Part shown: piece after piece, positions 40,197 through 45,048 of the stretch | How the letters are laid out: every line of letters starts with the position of its first letter | Position numbering within the stretch: position 1 is the first letter of the stretch | Position numbers and translations under genes: made by a program | The notes under the pieces: generated by a model | Told to the model about the DNA's origin: nothing | Seen by the model: only the letters and a program-made list of their open reading frames with translations | The model's database searches: none | From: JAXGPP01 sp964436865 | GTDB taxonomy: Bacteria > Planctomycetota > Planctomycetia > Pirellulales > Thermoguttaceae | NCBI GenBank assembly: GCA_964436865.1 | Contig: CAYTFK010000017.1 | Span: 1-45,048 of the forward strand | Length of the DNA: 45,048 bases | Reading direction: 5' to 3'

Positions 40197-41696
40197 GTGG
40201 CGAAATGGAAATCCCGGAATCGCGACGGTCGGGGGCAGCGGGGGAAGCCGACGCTCACCTCCAGAGGTAATCGCCACGCAGTCGCCGCGCCATCGCAGCG
40301 CATCATGAAGCCGTGGCGACGGGCAACTGCCTGGACCGTTGCAGTGGTTCTCGCCCTGGCGGCCATCGCACTGCTTCTGGGCTATCATCATCGTCCGGAC
40401 GAACCGGCTGTTGGGCAGCATGATGGGGAGCTCCGCTCAGATATTCCCCGACGCCCCGTTTGGAACTCCGGCGAGCCGTCGCCGGCATCGCGTCGGATCG
40501 CGGAATTGCGGAATGAGTCGTTCGACGTGGCCGAACGCCTGGTGGGGGCGTTGCCGGGCGATCCTCACGCGCTCTGTCTGCTGGCAACCGTGCACCATCG
40601 CCACGCCAATGAAGCAGAAGCGGTGCGGCTTTGGCAGAGATGTATCGAGATCGATGGCCGTTTCGCCGATGCGTATCATTCGCTCGGCCTGGCCGCCCTA
40701 GAGAAGGGCGATTTCGGAGCCGCCGAGGGTCATCTCCGAAAAGCGCGCCAACTCGATCCCGATTGGCCTGAAATTCCCTTGCCTCTGGCCAAGGCACTCA
40801 CCAATCAGGGCAAGATCCGCGAGGCCGTGGAGGTCCTGGAAGCGTTCCTGCAGATTTCGCCGACATCAACCGAGGCATGGTGCCGCCTGGGCCAGGCATA
40901 TCAGCAACTGGGAGACCATGCCGCGGCGAAACGCGCGCATCTCAGCGCGATCGCGATCGACCCCGCCTGCACCGACGCTCACTACGGGGCCGCGATTGCG
41001 CTGGAGCAATTGGGGGAAACCGAGTCGGCACGCGAACATCGAGAGAAGTTCCGCGAACTGGCCTCGCACCAGGACCATACCGTCCGCGAGGCGCGAGAAG
41101 GATTCACCGATGAGAGCCGGATGCGGGCGACCGTCGTCAACACGCGGATGACTGCCGGCCGGGTGTACGCGCTTCATGGCCGGATGCGCGACGCCGAAGA
41201 ACAATGGAAACAGGCGGCCGCGCTCGACCCTGGCCATCACGAAAGCCGGGAAAGGCTCTGCCAGATGTACTTCGAGCAGCAGCGATTCGAAGATGCCCTG
41301 GCGACCCGGCAGGAGCTTTGCGAGCTCGCTCCAGACGATCCGGGAAACTGGCTGAGTCTGGGAAAGTTGAGCATCCAATGCGGCCGGCCAGCCGAAGCGG
41401 AGGCACCCTTCCGCCGCGTGATCGAACTTGCTCCGCAGCGATCGGACGGCTACGCCGCGCTCGCCGAAATCTATCTCCTGCCGGGTCGAGATCCACAGCA
41501 GGCGATCGAGCTTGCCCAGACCGCGGTCAAGCTGGCTGCGACGGCGCCCCACTACTTCGTCCTGGCGGCGGCATTCTGGAACGCCGGAGATGGCCCCAGC
41601 GCGCGAGCGGCCATGGCACAGGCGGTGAAACTCGATCCCACCGATCCTCGCTATCGGGAAGGTTACGCACGCCTGCAACAAGAGCCGTCGAAATGA
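40197..41696 (+). CDS. Membrane-anchored TPR protein paired with a CRTAC protein
   Basis: Envelope TPR protein, 499 residues from the GTG at 40197, which has GAGGTG eight bases upstream; the ATG at 40305 (463 residues) lacks a ribosome site but cannot be ruled out. One helix (about residues 46-63 of the longer form, TVAVVLALAAIALLLGYHH) anchors it, with the repeats outside. TPR units are clear: LATVHHRHANEAEAVRLWQRCIEID, LGLAALEKGDFGAAEGHLRKARQLDPDW, LGQAYQQLGDHAAAKRAHLSAIAIDP, LCQMYFEQQRFEDALATRQELCELAPDD, and further ones to about 490. Its TGA overlaps the ATG of the CRTAC gene (ATGA), so the proteins are made together and probably interact. Confidence 0.85.
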   Translation: MAKWKSRNRDGRGQRGKPTLTSRGNRHAVAAPSQRIMKPWRRATAWTVAVVLALAAIALLLGYHHRPDEPAVGQHDGELRSDIPRRPVWNSGEPSPASRRIAELRNESFDVAERLVGALPGDPHALCLLATVHHRHANEAEAVRLWQRCIEIDGRFADAYHSLGLAALEKGDFGAAEGHLRKARQLDPDWPEIPLPLAKALTNQGKIREAVEVLEAFLQISPTSTEAWCRLGQAYQQLGDHAAAKRAHLSAIAIDPACTDAHYGAAIALEQLGETESAREHREKFRELASHQDHTVREAREGFTDESRMRATVVNTRMTAGRVYALHGRMRDAEEQWKQAAALDPGHHESRERLCQMYFEQQRFEDALATRQELCELAPDDPGNWLSLGKLSIQCGRPAEAEAPFRRVIELAPQRSDGYAALAEIYLLPGRDPQQAIELAQTAVKLAATAPHYFVLAAAFWNAGDGPSARAAMAQAVKLDPTDPRYREGYARLQQEPSK

Positions 41697-43477
41697 ATTC
41701 CTCCGTGGATTCTCCTGCCCGGCGAATTGCGGCATGGCGCTGGATCGCCCTGGCGGCCGGCCTGTTTGTACTGGGATTGGGAAGCGTGACGGCGTTGCGT
41801 ACGCCGCACCGAACGGCTCCGCCTCGTCCGTCCGTTCCCTCAAAACCCGATCAACCGGCACCGGCGTCACCCTCTCCGTCCAGCGACATTCGATTGACGG
41901 ACGTGACCACCGATTCCGGGATCGCATTCCGGCACAACGACGGTGGGTCGGCCGGCCAGAAATACCTCGTCGAGGCGGTATCCGCCGGGTTGGCCCTGTT
42001 TGACTATGACGGCGATGGACGGATCGACATCTACTTCGTCAACGGCTCGCCCTTACCGCCGGCACCACACAATCCGGCGGTGACCAACGCGCTGTACCGT
42101 AACGAGGGAGAGATGCATTTCCGCGACGTGACTCATGAGGCGGGCGTCGGCGACGCCGGGTTCGGTCTCGGGGTGGCCGTTGGCGACTACGACAACGACG
42201 GCGACTCCGACCTCTATGTAAACAACTTCGGCCCCAACGTTCTGTACCGCAACAACGGCGACGGGACGTTCGACAACGCATCGGAGGGGGCCGGCGTCGC
42301 TTGCGGCGAAAAGGTGGGAGCGGGCGCGTCGTTCCTCGACGCCGACGGCGACGGCGACCTCGAGTTGTACGTGGCCAACTACGTGGATTTTCACTTTGAC
42401 GAGCACGTGCATCGCACCATTGACGGATTTTTCTGTTATCCCGGCCCGCTCGATTTCGGCCCGGCCGCCGATGTTCTCTATCGCAACAACGGCGACGGGA
42501 CGTTTGCCGACGTGAGCGAACCGGCGGGCATCTCCCGCGTGGCCGGCACCGGCATGGGAATGGTTTCAGCAGATTACGACAACGACGGCGACACCGACGT
42601 CTTTGTGGTCAACGACGAGATGGCGAACTTCCTGTTCGAAAACGACGGCTCGGGCCGCTTTGAAGAGGTCGGCGTCTTTCGCGGGCTCGCCTACAACATC
42701 GAAGGCCGCTCCCAGGGCAACATGGCCGTCGACTGCGGCGACTACGATAATGACGGCTGGCTCGACTTCTTTAGCACCGATTACAGCCGCGAACTCCCCG
42801 TGCTCTACCGGAACGTTGGAGGCGGGTTGTTTGAAGATGCCACCCAGAGGAGCGGCGCGGGGAGTGGCGGTCTGCCACACGTCAATTGGGGAACCGGTTT
42901 CGCCGACTTCGACAACGACGGCGACCGCGACTTGTTCATCGCGTGCGGTCACCTCGATCAGGAAGTCCACCGCTGGAACCCGAGCACCGCCTTCAAGGTG
43001 CCGAATCTCCTGCTGATGAATACGGGCGACGGCCGCTTTGTCGACATCTCCTCTCAGTGCGGCAGCGGAATGGCGGCCGTCGAAAGCAGCCGCGGAGTGG
43101 GGCTCGACGACCTCGATGGCGACGGCGATCTCGATGTGGCTGTTCTCAACTCGGCCGCGGTGCCGACGCTCATCCGCAACGACACCCGGAACCAGCGGCA
43201 CTGGCTGCAGATCCAGCTCCGTGGCACTACGACGAATCGGGACGGAATCGGCGCGCATGTCCGCGTAACGGCCGGCGGACGTACGCAACTGGCCGAGGTG
43301 CACAGCGGCCGCAGCTACCAGAGCCATTTCGGCACGCGACTGCACTTCGGCCTGGGAGAGCACGATCGCGCTGAGCGGATTGAGGTCCGTTGGGTGGGCG
43401 GAGCAACCGAAGTCTTTGCCGATCAGCCCGCCGGTCAATTGCTCGTGTTGACGCAAGGCTCCGGGGAGTCGCTGTAG
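41693..43477 (+). CDS. CRTAC-type FG-GAP/ASPIC-UnbV repeat protein
   Basis: Secreted or membrane-anchored calcium-binding propeller-like protein, 594 residues, unknown function. The N-terminus has a signal or anchor helix (about 14-34). Seven DxDxDG-type calcium loops are visible: DYDGDGRID (104), DYDNDGDSD (165), DADGDGDLE (216), DYDNDGDTD (294), DYDNDGWLD (350), DFDNDGDRD (405) and DLDGDGDLD (473), each followed by strands ending LYRNNGDGTF or similar, as in VCBS/FG-GAP propellers. The C-terminal part (about 515-585) is the ASPIC/UnbV domain (GAHVRVTAGG, HSGRSYQSHFGTRLHFGLG, VRWVGG). The ATG overlaps the stop of the TPR gene by four bases. It is convergent with another FG-GAP gene 23 bases away. 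Confidence 0.92.
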   Translation: MNSSVDSPARRIAAWRWIALAAGLFVLGLGSVTALRTPHRTAPPRPSVPSKPDQPAPASPSPSSDIRLTDVTTDSGIAFRHNDGGSAGQKYLVEAVSAGLALFDYDGDGRIDIYFVNGSPLPPAPHNPAVTNALYRNEGEMHFRDVTHEAGVGDAGFGLGVAVGDYDNDGDSDLYVNNFGPNVLYRNNGDGTFDNASEGAGVACGEKVGAGASFLDADGDGDLELYVANYVDFHFDEHVHRTIDGFFCYPGPLDFGPAADVLYRNNGDGTFADVSEPAGISRVAGTGMGMVSADYDNDGDTDVFVVNDEMANFLFENDGSGRFEEVGVFRGLAYNIEGRSQGNMAVDCGDYDNDGWLDFFSTDYSRELPVLYRNVGGGLFEDATQRSGAGSGGLPHVNWGTGFADFDNDGDRDLFIACGHLDQEVHRWNPSTAFKVPNLLLMNTGDGRFVDISSQCGSGMAAVESSRGVGLDDLDGDGDLDVAVLNSAAVPTLIRNDTRNQRHWLQIQLRGTTTNRDGIGAHVRVTAGGRTQLAEVHSGRSYQSHFGTRLHFGLGEHDRAERIEVRWVGGATEVFADQPAGQLLVLTQGSGESL

Positions 43478-43500
43478 CCGGAACGAATCCTCTTCACTCG

Positions 43501-45048
43501 CTATTCAGCCCACCAGATCGTGATCCGCTGCGTGATTGGTCCCCATCCGGAGCGGTGCACACCGACGGCAAAGTCGAGGTCGCCGTCATTATCGAAGTCG
43601 CCGCTTTCTAGCGCGGCGTGGTTGGGCGTGCCGGTCTCCAGCGTATGGCGGGCATACTCGCCCGGCGAAGTCTGCTCGAGCATCAGCACCGATGCCCGCG
43701 GGCCGGGAGGCACGGTCCGCTCATCCACAGCGGTGGGAACGAACGCCGTCAGCACGATGTCCTGGTCGCCGTCGCGATCGAAATCCCCTACCCGAGCGCG
43801 ACACGCGCCGGCCAGGTGCGTGATCTGCCGGCGCTCGAAGCCGGCCGCGCCGCGATTCTCCAGCCAACCAAGCCCGTGCCACGGCGTGATGCGGTTATTG
43901 TCGAACGCATCGCCGTTGACATAGAGCACGTCAAGATCGCCGTCGGAGTCCAGATCGGCAAGCTCGAGCATGCTCGAGCCAAAAGCCAGATCGGGGGCCC
44001 TCCAAAGCGTATCCTGGTGAAACCGCCCCTCACCCTGGTTCATGAACAGCGTGACGCACTCATGCTCCTGGCTGATCAGAGCGACGAAATCGGGCCGACC
44101 GTCGCCGTTGAAGTCGTGGATCGGCACGCAGATCGCCCCCGGTCGCGGATCGAGCTGGCGGGCCTCAAAGCGCGGCGGTTCATCGCCCGAAGCGACGTTG
44201 TTCAAATAGACCACGTTGCCCGTTAACTCCCAGCCGAACTCCGCAATCACCAGGTCCAGATCGCCGTCGCCGTCGAAGTCGGCCGCACGGGCGTCGGACA
44301 CGCGTCCAAGCCCCTGGGCGAGAACCACTTCCTCAAAGTCGCCCGCGGTTCGCTGCCGGAGCCACACAACCCGGCCGTGAGGCTGGTCCATGGCGGTGTA
44401 GCCCCCCAGGTCGCCGACAACCAGATCCATCCGGCCGTCCTGGTCGAGGTCGCAGGGATGGAACAGGCACGGGCTCTCAAGCCGCGCGAGCCTCCGCACG
44501 CTGCCCGACGGCAACTCGGTGGCAGTGATTTCGCCGCTGGCCATGTCGCTTGCCAGCAGCATGGGCGCCCCCTCAGCGCTCAACCCGCTCCAGCACAGAT
44601 GCGCAAGCGCCGGCTGCCCACGCCCCGGTTCAAGCGCCAGTTCCTGGCGGCGAAACGCGACGCCGAAGGGCTTCTCGGCCTCAACCGCCTGCGGATCATC
44701 GAGCGTCTCCGCGGCGCGAGCCGTATAGTACGCCACCGTCGCCTGGATCGGCGGAGCATCGAGGTCCGTTCGCCCCGAACGGCCGTAATACTCATAGCCC
44801 AGGCGAATCCGGGCGTGCCAGTCGCTCCGGACAAAGCTCCGCGGTTGCGGCAGCGCGTGGCAATCGCTGCAGAACGTCTCGATGCGGGCTTCGTCCTCCG
44901 CGCTCACCTTGGTGGCATACCCTTCCCGCGGATCGAGCTTCCTTGCACGCTCGGACGCATCGGGCACAAGATGCCATGCCACCGACGCCGCCAGCACGGC
45001 GATCGCTCCGGCAACGGCTGTCAGAAGTAGCGCCGTCGCACGGCGTTT
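43501..45048 (-). CDS. FG-GAP/VCBS repeat protein with N-terminal c-type haem motif (5' end outside window)
   Basis: Secreted redox-type repeat protein; 515 residues are visible and the reading frame is still open at base 45048, so the start lies beyond the window. The first codons encode a basic residue pair and a hydrophobic helix (TALLLTAVAGAIAVLAASVAW), a signal or anchor. A GTG at 44997 could be read as a start but would cut this helix. Downstream, CSDCH about 60 residues in is a c-type haem attachment motif (CxxCH), followed by LPQP, which resembles planctomycete cytochrome-like segments. Six calcium loops follow (DLDQDGRMD, DFDGDGDLD, DFNGDGRPD, DLDSDGDLD, DFDRDGDQD, DFDNDGDLD). Haem attachment is inferred from the motif only. 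Confidence 0.88.
   Translation of the reverse strand, partial: KRRATALLLTAVAGAIAVLAASVAWHLVPDASERARKLDPREGYATKVSAEDEARIETFCSDCHALPQPRSFVRSDWHARIRLGYEYYGRSGRTDLDAPPIQATVAYYTARAAETLDDPQAVEAEKPFGVAFRRQELALEPGRGQPALAHLCWSGLSAEGAPMLLASDMASGEITATELPSGSVRRLARLESPCLFHPCDLDQDGRMDLVVGDLGGYTAMDQPHGRVVWLRQRTAGDFEEVVLAQGLGRVSDARAADFDGDGDLDLVIAEFGWELTGNVVYLNNVASGDEPPRFEARQLDPRPGAICVPIHDFNGDGRPDFVALISQEHECVTLFMNQGEGRFHQDTLWRAPDLAFGSSMLELADLDSDGDLDVLYVNGDAFDNNRITPWHGLGWLENRGAAGFERRQITHLAGACRARVGDFDRDGDQDIVLTAFVPTAVDERTVPPGPRASVLMLEQTSPGEYARHTLETGTPNHAALESGDFDNDGDLDFAVGVHRSGWGPITQRITIWWAE

Noticed and set aside
42002..43143. Repeated GACAACGACGGCGAC-like DNA strings in the CRTAC gene as a DNA repeat or CRISPR-like array
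   Set aside because: They encode the calcium loops of the propeller repeats, with irregular spacing; this is protein-level repetition.

Overview
The window looks like a chromosomal contig from a planctomycete, most likely of the Pirellulales type. This rests on high GC, many genes without a clear Shine-Dalgarno site, and several proteins of a style I associate with that group: a protein starting with a degenerate J-like domain followed by one membrane helix, TPR plus FG-GAP/ASPIC-UnbV (CRTAC) pairs, a BBP2-type porin, and the polA-coaE-rho run. It also carries a run of 100 N inside one gene, so it is a draft or metagenome assembly. I see no rRNA, tRNA, CRISPR array, insertion sequence or prophage.

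Layout. 1-4814 (minus): an ABC export-type cluster of auxiliary lipoprotein, ATPase and a permease cut by the window edge. 4907-7977 (minus): trpE, an enolase-superfamily MenC-like enzyme and a small monooxygenase-fold protein. 8405-10072 (plus): mcsA-mcsB, the protein-arginine kinase and its zinc-finger activator. 10157-13851: coaD, a class V aminotransferase, a 60-residue membrane protein and a cobA-hemD fusion. 14040-17863: a TPR protein and rpsT (plus), then pyrK, an rluB-type pseudouridine synthase and a small lipoprotein (minus). 18115-22639: tatC (plus), glnB, then a carbonic anhydrase-SulP pair (minus) interrupted by the assembly gap. 23704-25098: a porin. 25408-32633 (minus): polA, coaE, rho, ribH, nusB, ftsY. 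33104-37654 (plus): two large membrane-anchored planctomycete proteins. 37762-39783 (minus): a HEAT-like repeat protein and a small membrane protein. 40197-45048: a TPR-CRTAC pair convergent with a second FG-GAP protein that carries a haem-c motif and runs off the end.

Functional reading. Most genes are housekeeping: DNA repair and replication, termination, protein targeting, CoA, riboflavin, pyrimidine and tetrapyrrole synthesis. Carbonic anhydrase next to SulP suggests bicarbonate handling, and glnB lies just beyond. The CRTAC, porin and LamG-like proteins belong to the cell envelope or outside it.

The most interesting parts are non-coding or variant. The sulP-glnB intergenic region (about 670 bases) holds a 25-pair nested hairpin, a 12-base perfect inverted repeat around a G-poor loop, and further tandem hairpins; it is the best candidate here for an undescribed structured RNA. 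Others are a three-way-junction-like fold in the polA leader, a structured trpE leader, a P-II protein without the uridylylated tyrosine, a TatC with a roughly 95-residue first-loop insertion, and several gene ends with strong hairpins that lack U-tracts.
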